Made by a program: the position numbers and the translations under genes | Shown: positions 43,547 through 53,360 of the stretch, in pieces | How positions within the stretch are numbered: position 1 is the first letter of the stretch | Layout of the letters: each line of letters starts with the position of its first letter | Notes under the pieces: model-generated | Told to the model about the DNA's origin: nothing | The model's input: only the letters and a program-made list of their open reading frames with translations | Databases searched by the model: none | Origin: Caldilineaceae bacterium | GTDB lineage: Bacteria; Chloroflexota; Anaerolineae; Caldilineales; Caldilineaceae | DNA length: 64,000 nt | Assembly (NCBI GenBank): GCA_019637645.1 | Contig: JAHBVH010000010.1 | Coordinates: 62,001-126,000 of the forward strand | Direction of reading: 5' to 3'

Positions 43547-44292
43547 TTGTTTCTTCCTTAAATCTGACTTATTATAAATCTGTAACAATCTAGTAAGATA
43601 ATTTCGTATATAGCACTGTTATAATCTAAACAAAACCGTAAACGAACGCAACGTTTCTGTACGAGTGCTAAGCTGGTCATAAGGCAGCACAACCCTAGAA
43701 CAGCAAGAAAAGTGGCGAGCAATGCGAAGGTAACCTCGGCATTGACAGGTGCTGGGGATAGTAATGGCCTTATCTTCCCGGCAAATGTTGTAGTTTTTTA
43801 GTGTAAAACTGTAATGTAATTGATAATATAAATCGTTTCTATGCAGTGTAAGCTAGCGTCTAGATTAGAAATGCAAGTGGCCCTACATCTACTGCTTTCT
43901 TAGGTAAGTTGCATATTTTTATTGTAAATCGTATGCTAGGCTAGCGGGAATTCAGCAAAAGTCCTTTCGAGAGTGTTGTGCCAAAATCCGTTAAGTCTGT
44001 AGGCTGGATTTGTAGAATTGGGAGACACCAACCGCTTTTTTATACTTTTTTCTTAATTTACTAGGCAATCAACCTTTCGATTAGTTTGTCAGCTTACTAT
44101 TTTACTTGCTATTTGCAAGCAGAGTGACATAAATTAGAAAAAGACATGGCAAAGCTAACCCTCTCCTTTTCTCTAGTTGAACCGGGCCGATAGTCGTAGT
44201 AAAGAAACGTCGTAAAGAAACGATGAACATTCAGGGTAGCGGTCTAGCTTTCAACCTAGCCAAAAGTTAATCTAGCAAAAAGGGAGTCTGTA
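43547..44292. other. AT-rich intergenic region
   Basis: About 745 bp without a supported gene, AT-richer than the rest. On the minus strand TATAAT at 43571–43576 is a probable -10 for the S41 gene. A TATAAT at 43620–43625 faces the other way. Repeated words of the type TGTAATGTAA and GTAAGCTAGC occur at 43800–43860. No hairpin with a T-run and no structured RNA was recognised. Confidence 0.5.
44199..44222. promoter_or_regulatory. Tandem 11-mer GTAAAGAAACG upstream of regulator
   Basis: Two copies (44199–44209, 44212–44222) at 13-bp spacing, 70 bp before the OmpR-type gene. Direct repeats at such spacing are typical for winged-helix response regulators, so self-control is possible. Confidence 0.4.
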
Positions 44293-45036
44293 ATGAGTGA
44301 ACAACAAACCGTAACCAGCGCAAACGATCCAAAGCGCATTCTGGTGGTTGATGATGCGGCTGATACCCGGCTGATGCTCAACCTGCGCTTGCAACGCGAA
44401 GGCTATACCGTTTACGCAGCTGGTAGTGGTACCGAAGCGCTCGAAATTGTCCAGCAGGAAGGTCTGCCCCACCTCGTCATTTTGGATATAATGATGCCTG
44501 GAATGGATGGTTTTGCCGTAGCTGCCGAGCTGCGCCGCATGGGTGATATTCCGATCATCTTCTTATCGGCCCTTTCGGACACCAACACCAAGGTCGAGGG
44601 GTTAAACCGCTATGCCGAGGATTATATTACCAAGCCCTTTGCCTTCTCCGAACTGCTGGCGCGCGTCCGGCGTGTGCTGCTACGTGTGGCCTCCGACCAA
44701 GTGGTGGACCCCGAATTGGTGATTGATGACCACCTGCGCATTAACTTTGCCCAGCAATATGCCGTGGTGGACAATGATCAGATCATGCTGACTCCCACGG
44801 AGAATCGGTTAATGCACATTCTGTATAACAACCGCGGCCGGGTCCTTTCGCCGGGCTTCCTCCTGGCCAAAGCTTGGGATCCCGTGCGCAAGGGGACGGT
44901 CGAATCGCTCTGGGTGCATGTGCGTCGGCTACGCAGCAAGATCGAGCCCGATCCGGATAATCCCCGCTACGTTGTCACGGTCCGCGGCCAAGGGTATTGT
45001 CTGCCCCAACGGCATAACATGGAGACGCTGCGCTAA
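44293..45036 (+). CDS. OmpR/PhoB-type response regulator (orphan)
   Basis: 247 residues. Receiver domain with acidic pair D20/D21, phospho-acceptor D65 in [13 protein letters not shown] and Lys in [11 protein letters not shown], followed by a winged helix with [14 protein letters not shown] and [37 protein letters not shown] wing (shortened here). Start with AAAGGGAG. No histidine kinase lies next to it; the hybrid kinase at 19.8 kb is a possible but unproven partner. Confidence 0.93.
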   Translation: MSEQQTVTSANDPKRILVVDDAADTRLMLNLRLQREGYTVYAAGSGTEALEIVQQEGLPHLVILDIMMPGMDGFAVAAELRRMGDIPIIFLSALSDTNTKVEGLNRYAEDYITKPFAFSELLARVRRVLLRVASDQVVDPELVIDDHLRINFAQQYAVVDNDQIMLTPTENRLMHILYNNRGRVLSPGFLLAKAWDPVRKGTVESLWVHVRRLRSKIEPDPDNPRYVVTVRGQGYCLPQRHNMETLR

Positions 45037-45157
45037 ACGCAAAGCGCAGTTAGTTACAGACACTTGTATACCTTTGGGCTTGGTTGACGACAGATGCTTA
45101 CGCTGATTTGGCAAGAGCAGTGCAGTGCAAGGATGTCTTAGGTAAGACGAGTTGCAC

Positions 45158-45192
45158 CAGACCTGACAGGTTTTCCAAACCTGTCAGGTCTG
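45158..45192. terminator. Perfect 16-bp palindrome, GACCTGACAGG family
   Basis: CAGACCTGACAGGTTT, loop tcc, exact complement. Lies between the convergent response regulator and glycosyltransferase genes. Longest copy of the family in the window; likely bidirectional terminator. Confidence 0.65.
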
Positions 45193-45211
45193 ACGCCGTC
45201 GCACGGTGTCC

Positions 45212-46438
45212 TCATCGTGTGAACCGCTCATCGCTTTCGTTGTCATCTGGGTCGGATTCCTGTGCAAGGGGTGAATGTCGCTGGGGTGGCGCACGGAGTT
45301 CGAGTAACTCGGCAATGGATTGGACGATTTGCAACGTTGCTTGGGGTTTCCCCAATGCACGCGCACGCTGGGTCATTTGTGCCAATTGGCTAGGGTCATC
45401 GAAAAATAAACGCCGGACGAGCGCCGCAATTTCATCTGGCGTTTTGCCATAGAAGCCAACTTCGTTCTCTAATACATAGGGAATATTGCCCTCTTCTTGG
45501 CCAGGAATAAACCCACTGAGGATGATGGGCAACCCACTAATGAGCGCCTCCGCAATCGTCCCCGGCCCAGCTTTGGTGACAATACAGTCACAGGCGGCCA
45601 TCCATTCTGGCATGTTCTCGACAAAGCCATGGATCATCGCCGGGATTGCCCATTTTTGTTGGGTGAGGCGCTGACGCAAGCGCTGATTACGCCCGCAGAC
45701 CACCACCATCTGCCCAACGGGCCGCCCGTCTTGGTACAAAGCTTCGTTAAGCTTATGGGCAATGGCCTCTACCGGGCCAACGCCTTCCCCACCACTAACC
45801 ACCAATACTGTGGGTAACTCCCTTTGCAAGCCCAAATGTCGCCGCAACTCAGTATCCCCTTGCGGTGGATTGGCAAAGGCTGGTCGCACAGGGAGGCCAT
45901 AGCGATAGAGTTGCTTGGCGCGCAATCCCACCCGTCGCGCAAGATAATAGGCTTCTTCGCTGGCAACATAGCAGGCATCTACGTCTGGATGAAACCAAAG
46001 GGGATGGGCCGTGGCTAGGTCGGTAACAACTGTGACAAAGGGGGTCCTGCGTTTCATCTGATTGAGCGCGTAGAGGGTGAATTCTTGGACAAGGGGATGA
46101 ACGGAGATAATCAGATCGGGCTGAAAAGTGGTAAAGGTTTGGATGACTGAATCACACCCGAGCCGCGCCACAATCGTCGAGAGCCGCCGGATCGACATTG
46201 GATGATTGCCAGTCATCCACAGCAGTTTCCAAAGCCAAGCCGCTTCATTGACCAGAAATGAATAGCTATTGGGCAGCATATTCAGCGGACGCGGCAAATG
46301 ATCGATGAGTAGATCGATAATATCAACCTGGAAGCGCTCCCCATACATCTGCACAAATCCAGCTTTTAGCGCTTCGGCGCTGGCGCGATGACCGCCCCCC
46401 GTATTGCTCATCAAAATCAGGATTCGTTGTGGCCGCAT
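45212..46438 (-). CDS. MGDG synthase-type glycosyltransferase (GT28-like)
   Basis: 408 residues. Starts ILILMSNTGGGHRASAEALK, the N-terminal motif of monogalactosyldiacylglycerol/diglucosyldiacylglycerol synthases and MurG relatives. VVSGGEGVGPV and TKAGPGTIAEALISGLPIIL are the sugar-nucleotide side; GQEEGNIPYVLENEVG completes it. It transfers a sugar from UDP- or other donor to diacylglycerol at the inner membrane, making glycolipids. First sugar transferase of a minus-strand envelope run. Confidence 0.85.
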   Translation of the reverse strand: MRPQRILILMSNTGGGHRASAEALKAGFVQMYGERFQVDIIDLLIDHLPRPLNMLPNSYSFLVNEAAWLWKLLWMTGNHPMSIRRLSTIVARLGCDSVIQTFTTFQPDLIISVHPLVQEFTLYALNQMKRRTPFVTVVTDLATAHPLWFHPDVDACYVASEEAYYLARRVGLRAKQLYRYGLPVRPAFANPPQGDTELRRHLGLQRELPTVLVVSGGEGVGPVEAIAHKLNEALYQDGRPVGQMVVVCGRNQRLRQRLTQQKWAIPAMIHGFVENMPEWMAACDCIVTKAGPGTIAEALISGLPIILSGFIPGQEEGNIPYVLENEVGFYGKTPDEIAALVRRLFFDDPSQLAQMTQRARALGKPQATLQIVQSIAELLELRAPPQRHSPLAQESDPDDNESDERFTR

Positions 46439-46565
46439 AGGGTCTCAATTTCGCTAGCCAGCCCACCCCATTGGCTCCTTCTGCAACGCTGGCCCCGCAA
46501 TAGGGGGGAATATGGTCGCGTGATTCGAAGCGGACGCCAGCTAGGCAACAGGAGGGCTGTACAGG

Positions 46566-48092
46566 TTAATAAGCGCCACGTCCCTGAAATACTGCGGGGA
46601 TCGAACGCAACAGAATATGTAGATCGAGGGCTAGGCTCCAGTTTTCGACATAATAGATATCGAGCAAAACCATCTCATCAAAGGTGAGGTCACTCCGCCC
46701 ACTCACTTGCCAGAGGCCCGTAATCCCCGGGCTGACGCTCAGCCGCTTCTTGTGCCATTCTTGATATTGTTCTACTTCATGGGGCAGATTGGGGCGCGGC
46801 CCCACCCAGCTCATTTCACCCCGCAGCACATTATAGAGTTGGGGCAACTCATCCAAGCTATAGCGCCGCAGCCAGCGCCCGACGCGTGTCTGGCGCGGAT
46901 CATTGCGTACTTTGAAGAGGGGGCCGGTCGCCTCGTTTCGGTTGGTCAACGTGTTGCGCAATTCATCGGCATCCGTTACCATAGACCGGAATTTGTAACA
47001 AGTAAAGGCTTTGCCATTCTTCCCAATGCGCGTTTGCCGGTAGATCACCGGCCCTGCCGAATCCAACCGAATCGCCAGCGCGATCAAACCGAGCAGCGGT
47101 AAACTGAGCAGCCCTGCTAGGATCGTCGCAACGAGATCCACCGCACGCTTTACAATCAAATTCCAGCCCTGAATGGAGAGGGCACGCGTCCCCAGCAGCG
47201 GAATCCCATCGATCTCTTCAACTTCTAGCTGATGTTTGGTCAGTTGAAAGACATCGGGTACGATCTGCGCGCGAATTTGTTGTCGTTCACACATATAGAG
47301 CAAGCGTTGGATCATGCGATGACTTTGCCAGGGCAGACAGATAATCACATGGTCAATCGCATGCTGTGTCACCACTTCTTGGCAATTCTCGAGAGGGCCG
47401 AGCGCTTTAAAGGGACCAATATCAGTTTGCCCCTTGGTCACATTATCATCCAAAAAACCAACCACTTGATAGCCTAACTCTGGCCGCGCCATGACCGTGC
47501 GCATGACCATCCGCCCTACATCCCCCGCACCAATTAAGAGCACCCTCTTTACGCCAATGCCATATTGGCGTAAATACAAGCGCGCCCCGACAATGAGCAA
47601 CCGGCTGAGACCCAGCAGGCAGGTAATTAAAATGGCCGTATAGAGAAAGAGCAACCGACTATAAGAAAGGGGCTGATAGACGAGATTGATCCCACTGAGG
47701 ATGACCACCGCCAATGTCGTCGCCGTACCGATCACATAGGTTTCCTCGATCACGCTGCGCCCAACCTTATAGGGGTAGACATGCGAGAAGCGAAACGAGA
47801 GGAGACAAACAACCACCAATAAAGAGGCAAAGATCCAATACGCTTGAATCCCCACTTGGTTGGCCGGATCGACCTGCCGACCAATCTGCCAGACATAGCG
47901 CATGATATAGGCACCGCCAAACGCTACCAAGATCAAGAGCAGATCCGAGGCCAGCAAAAGGATGGGCCAATGGGCTGGATGGACCAACCGCACCAAGCCG
48001 GCTAGTCGACTATCCCGTTTATAAGCTACGGCACGTTTGGTCGGGGCCGTAACCGAAGAGGTTGGAAAATTCAAATTATTCAATGTAGCCAT
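46566..48092 (-). CDS. Polyprenyl-phosphate glycosyl-1-phosphate transferase (WbaP/WcaJ-like)
   Basis: 508 residues. Four or five N-terminal membrane helices (about 40–150), a Rossmann-like CoA-binding-fold domain (KRVLLIGAGDVGRMVMRT), then a membrane helix and the bacterial sugar transferase domain: KRAVDLVATILAGLLSLP, YRQTRIGKNGKAFTCYKFRSM, and DELPQLYNVLRGEMSWVGPRP. It moves a hexose-1-phosphate to undecaprenyl phosphate, the first step of exopolysaccharide repeat-unit synthesis. Start with AAGGA upstream. Neighbouring glycosyltransferases fit the pathway. Confidence 0.92.
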   Translation of the reverse strand: MATLNNLNFPTSSVTAPTKRAVAYKRDSRLAGLVRLVHPAHWPILLLASDLLLILVAFGGAYIMRYVWQIGRQVDPANQVGIQAYWIFASLLVVVCLLSFRFSHVYPYKVGRSVIEETYVIGTATTLAVVILSGINLVYQPLSYSRLLFLYTAILITCLLGLSRLLIVGARLYLRQYGIGVKRVLLIGAGDVGRMVMRTVMARPELGYQVVGFLDDNVTKGQTDIGPFKALGPLENCQEVVTQHAIDHVIICLPWQSHRMIQRLLYMCERQQIRAQIVPDVFQLTKHQLEVEEIDGIPLLGTRALSIQGWNLIVKRAVDLVATILAGLLSLPLLGLIALAIRLDSAGPVIYRQTRIGKNGKAFTCYKFRSMVTDADELRNTLTNRNEATGPLFKVRNDPRQTRVGRWLRRYSLDELPQLYNVLRGEMSWVGPRPNLPHEVEQYQEWHKKRLSVSPGITGLWQVSGRSDLTFDEMVLLDIYYVENWSLALDLHILLRSIPAVFQGRGAY

Positions 48093-48296
48093 GAGTTTCT
48101 ATGTCCTTGTCTGACGTCCCATTGTTGGCAACGACTGTCATAAAAGGCACCACACAAGGGTCCGCCGCGCGATGGTAAGAAGGGGCTACCACGCTCTGCT
48201 ACAACTGCAGTAGCGCAACGATCGGACCAGGGAATTTCAGGCCAGCTTCATTTTGCGTCTTAGTCTACCATATCTATGCGTAAAACATAATCCCAA

Positions 48297-49436
48297 CTAC
48301 AACAGTGTTCGGTACAATTCCACGGTCTGTTGTGCGGTTCGCTGCCAGGAGAATTGCTGGGCCCTTGTTAGACCGGCCCGCCGCAGATCCGCGCGGAGCG
48401 TAGCATCGCCGGTGAACTGGTGCAAGCAGTGCACCAAGGCCCCTTCGTCTTGGGCTGGAAAGATCAACGCACTCTCCCCGGCCACTTCGACCAAACTCCC
48501 CGTGTCGCTACAGATCACCGGAACCCCGCACGCCATGGCCTCTAATACCGGTAGCCCAAAGCCTTCAAAGAGACTAGGATAGAGGAAAAGTTCCGCCGCG
48601 CGATACCAATCGGGCAATTCTTCGACCGGCACGTAGCCCGAGAAAAGAACAACCTCTTGCAACTGTAACTCCGTCACCAAGGCAAAGATCTGCTCATAGA
48701 ACCACCCCTTGGCCCCAGCAATCACCAGGGCTACCGCACGATTTTCGGGCGTTGTCTGGGCGCGCCACTGGGCAAACGCGCGGATCAATAGCGGCAGATT
48801 TTTACGCGGTTCCAGCGTACCCAAAAAGAGAAAAAAACGTGCGGGCAGGGCGCGCCGTTGCCGGAAGGCCGCCACCGCGGAAGCGGGCGCGGGCGTAAAT
48901 TCCTCGCTCACCCCATTGTAAATCACACTGATCTTCTGGGCATCGACCTGCCAAAAGTGCTGGAGATCATCGGCTGTTTGGCGGCTGACCGCAATGACAT
49001 GGCGGGCTTTGGCTACGCTCGCACGACAAAGTTGGCTGAGATACCAGCGCTTGGCCCCGCGAAACTTCTCGGGCAGGCGCAAAAAGCTGAGATCATGGAC
49101 CGTGACAATGCCAGGTGCCGCCGTGGCAAGGGGTAGCACATTCACCAAGCCGTGGACCCAATCCGGCGGCTGCTGTTGCAGAGACCAGGGGAATACAGTC
49201 TGCTCCCAAAGAATACGGACAAGCGGCTGATGTAACGGCCAACGGCTCGACTGCTGGATCACACCTGGTAATGGGCGGCGTGGGCCGTTGACAAAGGCGG
49301 TCAATTGCAGATCAGCGGTCGCTGCGGTCGCGATCTGACCGAGCTGTGCCAGGAGCTGTTGACAGTAGACACTGACCCCGGCCCCGCGATAGCTTTGGCT
49401 GGTATTTAAAAGCTGGGCATTGAGCGCAATCTGCAC
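48297..49436 (-). CDS. Glycosyltransferase family 4 (GT1/GT4)
   Basis: 379 residues, GT-B. N-terminal domain with GVSVYCQQLL and VTVHDLSFLRLPE; C-terminal with FFLFLGTLEPRKNLPLLI, and LFLYPSLFEGFGLPVLEAMACGVPVIC, including the E-x7-E pair. GTG start with AGGAAGGAAG upstream. Resembles mannosyl- or rhamnosyl-transferases of polysaccharide clusters. Next gene upstream (49453) ends 16 bp away on the same strand, so they are co-transcribed. Confidence 0.9.
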   Translation of the reverse strand: MQIALNAQLLNTSQSYRGAGVSVYCQQLLAQLGQIATAATADLQLTAFVNGPRRPLPGVIQQSSRWPLHQPLVRILWEQTVFPWSLQQQPPDWVHGLVNVLPLATAAPGIVTVHDLSFLRLPEKFRGAKRWYLSQLCRASVAKARHVIAVSRQTADDLQHFWQVDAQKISVIYNGVSEEFTPAPASAVAAFRQRRALPARFFLFLGTLEPRKNLPLLIRAFAQWRAQTTPENRAVALVIAGAKGWFYEQIFALVTELQLQEVVLFSGYVPVEELPDWYRAAELFLYPSLFEGFGLPVLEAMACGVPVICSDTGSLVEVAGESALIFPAQDEGALVHCLHQFTGDATLRADLRRAGLTRAQQFSWQRTAQQTVELYRTLL

Positions 49437-49452
49437 GCCGGCTACTTCCTTC

Positions 49453-50577
49453 CTAGGGCTGGCGCGCGCCCAGTTGGGCGTAAACTGCCAGGGTTTGTTG
49501 GGCGATTGCAGCCATGGTATAGCGTTCTAATACCCGTTGCCGCCCCGCTTCGCCTAGTTGAACTCGCTGCGCCCGTTGGGTAAGCAAGCTTTGCAGCGCG
49601 CGGTGGAGCGCCGCTTCATCGCCTTCGGGGAAGACCCAACCGGCCTCGCCAATGACATTGGGAATTTCGCCGCTGTCGCTCCCAATAACAGCAACACCAC
49701 AAGCCATCGCTTCGGTTAACACGCGGCCAAATTGTTCTTTCCAGTTGGGTAAAGTCCGGCTGGGCAGCACCAGGACATCCAAACGCTGATAAAAGCTCGG
49801 CATGGCGTCACTGTCTAATAGACCAACCCAGGTGATCTTCTCGCTGATTTGGCGTGTGGCCGCCAGTTGACGAAGTTCGGCCTCTGCCGCGCCTTGCCCG
49901 GCGAGCTGCAACTGCCAATCACCCACGAGGCCAGTACAAGCTTGTAACAGCAGGTCTACCCCTTTTTCGGGTAATAGCCCGCCCGCATAGCCGATCTGGA
50001 GTGGGGTTGTATTCGTGGTGAGTGGCGTCGCCTTGGGCACAAACATAGCAGGGTCCACCCCAAATTGGGGGATCACCACCGTTGTCCCACCATAGCCCTT
50101 TTGCTGCAACACTTGGGCCGCGGCTTGATTCCCCGCAATAGCAATCGGACTATAGCGATAGCACTGGCGTTCAAACCAGCGAAAGGGCCAGGGGTAGCGC
50201 CGGTTGAGATTTTGCCAGGTGAAAAAGGTGCCTGCGGCACCTACACGCCGCGCGGCGCGGAGACCCAGCCAAGTTGCCAAATTATAGGGCTCTTCATCGA
50301 AATGAACGACCTGGGGACGGATGGTTGCGAGGGCCTGCCCGAGGGTCGGGTAATGGTGGAGATGGTAATTGCCATTCAACCGCAGAGGGATGATCTGGAG
50401 TTGGTAGCCTTCGGTGTGGCGCGGCTGCGCAACTTGATGACCGCGGCGATCCTGCCAGGATGGCGGAATCAAGACAAAGAGTTCAATCCCTTGTGCTTGC
50501 CCCAGCCGGGCCAGGGCTTCCGCCTTTCGCTGATAGGCGCTGACCACCAGCGCTTTACTCACCATGACGACTCGCAT
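49453..50577 (-). CDS. Glycosyltransferase family 4
   Basis: 374 residues, GT-B. N-terminal MRVVMVSKALV; C-terminal IGYAGGLLPEKGVDLLL and VLVLPSRTLPNWKEQFGRVLTEAMACGVAVIG with GEIPNVIGEAGWVFP. I start at 50577 because a strong -10 (TATAAT on the minus strand, 50585–50590) ends 7 nt before it, pointing to a leaderless mRNA; a longer reading from 50613 would run through that promoter. Part of the envelope polysaccharide run. Confidence 0.88.
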   Translation of the reverse strand: MRVVMVSKALVVSAYQRKAEALARLGQAQGIELFVLIPPSWQDRRGHQVAQPRHTEGYQLQIIPLRLNGNYHLHHYPTLGQALATIRPQVVHFDEEPYNLATWLGLRAARRVGAAGTFFTWQNLNRRYPWPFRWFERQCYRYSPIAIAGNQAAAQVLQQKGYGGTTVVIPQFGVDPAMFVPKATPLTTNTTPLQIGYAGGLLPEKGVDLLLQACTGLVGDWQLQLAGQGAAEAELRQLAATRQISEKITWVGLLDSDAMPSFYQRLDVLVLPSRTLPNWKEQFGRVLTEAMACGVAVIGSDSGEIPNVIGEAGWVFPEGDEAALHRALQSLLTQRAQRVQLGEAGRQRVLERYTMAAIAQQTLAVYAQLGARQP

Positions 50578-50584
50578 GCGGGGG

Positions 50585-50613
50585 ATTATAGCGAGAAGCA
50601 GAAGGGAGCGCAA
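50585..50613 (-). promoter_or_regulatory. Promoter, probably leaderless
   Basis: On the minus strand TTGCGC, 17-bp spacer, TATAAT, 7 nt, ATG. No ribosome binding site fits in the gap. Confidence 0.6.
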
Positions 50614-50651
50614 AATAGTGGATAGGAGGGAGCGCGTGAGTTTACATCGAC

Positions 50652-51638
50652 TTACGCCGCATCCAGCAGCCGTTCTTCATAAATGCGCCGGATCGTCGCT
50701 TCGATCTCGGGCTCGCGCACGCTCAGATCGCGAATGCGGTAGCGCTGCGATAGCCGTCCGATCAACTCCGAAGCGGTCAACTCTTGGCGGGCGAATTGGT
50801 AGGTCACCCGTTGATTCTGGTGGGTTGTCACCTCCGCGCCCTCGATACTCACATCGGCATAGTTCTCGGCGAGATCGACCACGAGTTCGCGTTTGCCGCC
50901 AAAGCGATCTTGCAGAGTCTCTAGCTTGCCATCATAGAGCAACTGCCCATGATCGATGATCATGATCCGGCGACAAAGCTTTTCCACATCGGAGAGATCA
51001 TGCGTTGTCAGGAGAACAGTGGTGCCGCGTACTTGATTGATATGGGCAATAAACTGGCGGATGCGCTCTTTGGCAACCACATCGAGCCCAATCGTCGGTT
51101 CATCCAAAAAGAGCAGTGCGGGATCATGGAGCATGGCGGCGCAAAGATCAGCGCGCATGCGCTGGCCGAGCGAAAGCGAACGCACGGGCGATTCTAAAAA
51201 GGCATCTAGCTCCAGCAGCGTGCGAAATTCTTGGAGATTCTGCTGAAAGCGCGCCATGGGAATGCGGTAGATATATTGGAGCAATTCCAACGACTCGATC
51301 ACCGGCAGATCCCACCACAAGGTGGTACGTTGGCCGAAGACCGCACCAATATTGGCGACATAGCGCTCCCGATCGCGCCAGGGTACGTAGCCGTTCACCT
51401 GTAATGTGCCACCCGAAGGAACGAGCAAGCCTGTCAGCATTTTGATGGTCGTTGATTTGCCCGCGCCGTTGGGCCCAAGATAGCCCACCAATTCACCGGC
51501 GGGAACGGTGAAGCTAAGGCCATCAACCGCCCGCACCGTATTGTATTCGCGCACCGCCAGGTTCCGCACCGCACCCCACAAGCCGCGACGGTGCTTACTC
51601 ACTTGAAAATATTTCTGTAAATTTTCGACGGTGATCAT
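50652..51638 (-). CDS. ABC transporter ATP-binding protein (ABC-2 type)
   Basis: About 328 residues. Walker A LGPNGAGKSTT, Q-loop near VFGQRTTLWWD, signature LSLGQRMRADL, Walker B ALLFLDEPTIGLD and H-loop TTHD. The extension of about 80 residues resembles the C-terminal part of drug/lantibiotic or viologen exporters. A longer frame starts at 51761, but the ATG at 51638 falls 4 bp after the upstream gene's stop and fits the family's N-terminus. No permease gene lies adjacent, which is unusual. Confidence 0.88.
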   Translation of the reverse strand: MITVENLQKYFQVSKHRRGLWGAVRNLAVREYNTVRAVDGLSFTVPAGELVGYLGPNGAGKSTTIKMLTGLLVPSGGTLQVNGYVPWRDRERYVANIGAVFGQRTTLWWDLPVIESLELLQYIYRIPMARFQQNLQEFRTLLELDAFLESPVRSLSLGQRMRADLCAAMLHDPALLFLDEPTIGLDVVAKERIRQFIAHINQVRGTTVLLTTHDLSDVEKLCRRIMIIDHGQLLYDGKLETLQDRFGGKRELVVDLAENYADVSIEGAEVTTHQNQRVTYQFARQELTASELIGRLSQRYRIRDLSVREPEIEATIRRIYEERLLDAA

Positions 51639-51642
51639 GCTG

Positions 51643-52575
51643 CTACCTGCTCCTTTCGGCTGTTGGCGATTGCGCAACAAATTCGTGGTATAACGTCTGA
51701 ATCCGGGCGACTTGTGCCGCGCCCAGCTGGGCATCGGGCGCTTCGGAAAGAAAGACAACACCGAGCATCACCGCAGTATCCAGGCGGTAGATCAGCTCGA
51801 TGACAGGCGAGAGGCCCTGGAATGGCGTTGGGGTGCCATAGCCTTGCAGAAACGCGGTGGTCAGATAGCCGCTTTCCGCAATCCGGGCCAATTCCAGCGC
51901 CGGATCGCCAATGAGCGCATTCGACCAATCAACGATCCCTAGGATTTCACCGCGGCGGGTCAACAGATTGGCGGGCCGCGCGTCCATGTGGAGCAGCGCC
52001 GCGGGGCGGTTGGCAACCGGTGCCAAGCTGGCCTGTAACTGGTCGGCCTGGAGGAGGGGCAACTGGAGTGATGTCAACTGTTCCACCACCCGCGCCCGCC
52101 GATCGATGCGTTCGGCCAGGAGCCAAGCTAGGGGTGTTTCCCGCTGCGCCACCAATGAAATCGCGGGGGGCGCAAGCTGGTGGAGCGTGCGCACTAGGCG
52201 TCCAAAATCACTCATCACGGGTTCACTTTGGTCGTTGGTCAAGAAGGCCGAAACCAGAAAGTCCACCCCTGCATCATCCAAATGAAGGTGATAGCACGGG
52301 GGTACTTTGACGGCGGATTGGACCAAATAATCACTTACCGTCGCTTCTTGGCGCAGCAGATCGCGCGCATCCAAGTGGGTATCGTTATCATTGGCGATCC
52401 AGCGGGTCCAAGGCGTCTTGATCGCCAGCGTGCCCCAGCGCTGGGAATCTGCCCGACAAACCAAAAATTCTAAGCCAGAACCCGCGACCGTTAGGGGCCC
52501 GACTTCCCAGTCGGCATAGGTTGTGGCGATGACCTGCGTTAGCTGTTGGTGTAGCGCTGCGCCTTGGGCGTCCAT
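51643..52575 (-). CDS. Aminoglycoside phosphotransferase/choline-kinase-like protein
   Basis: 310 residues. Protein-kinase-like fold with catalytic LLHMDARPANLL (HxDxxxxN) and metal-binding GIVDWSNALIGDP. The family phosphorylates antibiotics, choline, sugars or other hydroxyls; nothing here points to drug resistance. It lies 4 bp before the ABC ATPase start, so the two are probably one transcript with the GNAT gene 11 bp upstream. Confidence 0.85.
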   Translation of the reverse strand: MDAQGAALHQQLTQVIATTYADWEVGPLTVAGSGLEFLVCRADSQRWGTLAIKTPWTRWIANDNDTHLDARDLLRQEATVSDYLVQSAVKVPPCYHLHLDDAGVDFLVSAFLTNDQSEPVMSDFGRLVRTLHQLAPPAISLVAQRETPLAWLLAERIDRRARVVEQLTSLQLPLLQADQLQASLAPVANRPAALLHMDARPANLLTRRGEILGIVDWSNALIGDPALELARIAESGYLTTAFLQGYGTPTPFQGLSPVIELIYRLDTAVMLGVVFLSEAPDAQLGAAQVARIQTLYHEFVAQSPTAERSR

Positions 52576-52586
52576 GCCGTGCCTGC

Positions 52587-53237
52587 CTATTCGTTAGATA
52601 ACGTTTTACACAAAAGATAACTCGGCCAAGTCAGCCATTGCTGCCAGCGGGGCGTTGACCAGCGCTCCTCATAGCCCAGTTGTGCATAGAGCCGCCGCGC
52701 CGGTTGATTCATCGCCAGTACCTGTAACCAAGCGCTCCGATAGCCATGGGCTTGGGCTTGTTCTGCCAAAGCTGTCATCAGCGTTCGGCCTACCCCTTGC
52801 CCACGATAACGCGGATCAACAATGACACTATGAAACCACACCGCATCGGGCGTTTGGGGGCGCGGCGTCGGCACCAAACTACGGGCCACGATCAACAACA
52901 GACGTGCCGTTGCGCCATAGCCAATCAGCGACAACGCTTGGCTGATCGTCCCATTCGGCGCACGATCATAGGGCATTGTGCCTGGATATTCGAGCACTGC
53001 CGTCGCCAAAATTTCGCCCGTCGCATCGCAGGCCACATAGCGACCATGCAGCCCCTGGTTCGCCTTGGCTGTCAAGGTATAGTGTAAGAGTGCCTGTTGT
53101 GCTGTTTGCGGTGCTTGTAAGGCCCCGGGTAATTCGACGGCGTACAATTGTACCAAGAGGTTGGCAATCGCCGGAAAATCGGCAGGGGTTGCTGGGCGAA
53201 TAGTTCTAACAGGCTTGTCTAGCGCCAACGTATTCAT
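52587..53237 (-). CDS. GNAT family N-acetyltransferase
   Basis: 216 residues from the ATG at 53237, which has AAGGAT 7 nt upstream; ATGs at 53258 and 53318 are longer options. The GNAT acetyl-CoA loop is VDPRYRGQGVGRTLM, with later NQPARRLYAQLGY, the usual motif-B region. A mid-protein insertion (TARLLLIVARSLVP) with hydrophobic character is unusual. Acceptor substrate unknown. Confidence 0.83.
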   Translation of the reverse strand: MNTLALDKPVRTIRPATPADFPAIANLLVQLYAVELPGALQAPQTAQQALLHYTLTAKANQGLHGRYVACDATGEILATAVLEYPGTMPYDRAPNGTISQALSLIGYGATARLLLIVARSLVPTPRPQTPDAVWFHSVIVDPRYRGQGVGRTLMTALAEQAQAHGYRSAWLQVLAMNQPARRLYAQLGYEERWSTPRWQQWLTWPSYLLCKTLSNE

Positions 53238-53360
53238 AGTTTTATCCTTCTCGCTCATGATGCATACCGAATTAACAAATGATTGCTCTTTAGGCTCACG
53301 ATACCAGGCACGCGTCAACAGAGCGTAAACGGAAAAGAAGACCCAATCACCCAGCTTGGC

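Noticed and set aside
51643..52575. Aminoglycoside resistance gene
   Set aside because: Only the general kinase-like fold is visible; no specific drug-resistance signature, so kept as family level.
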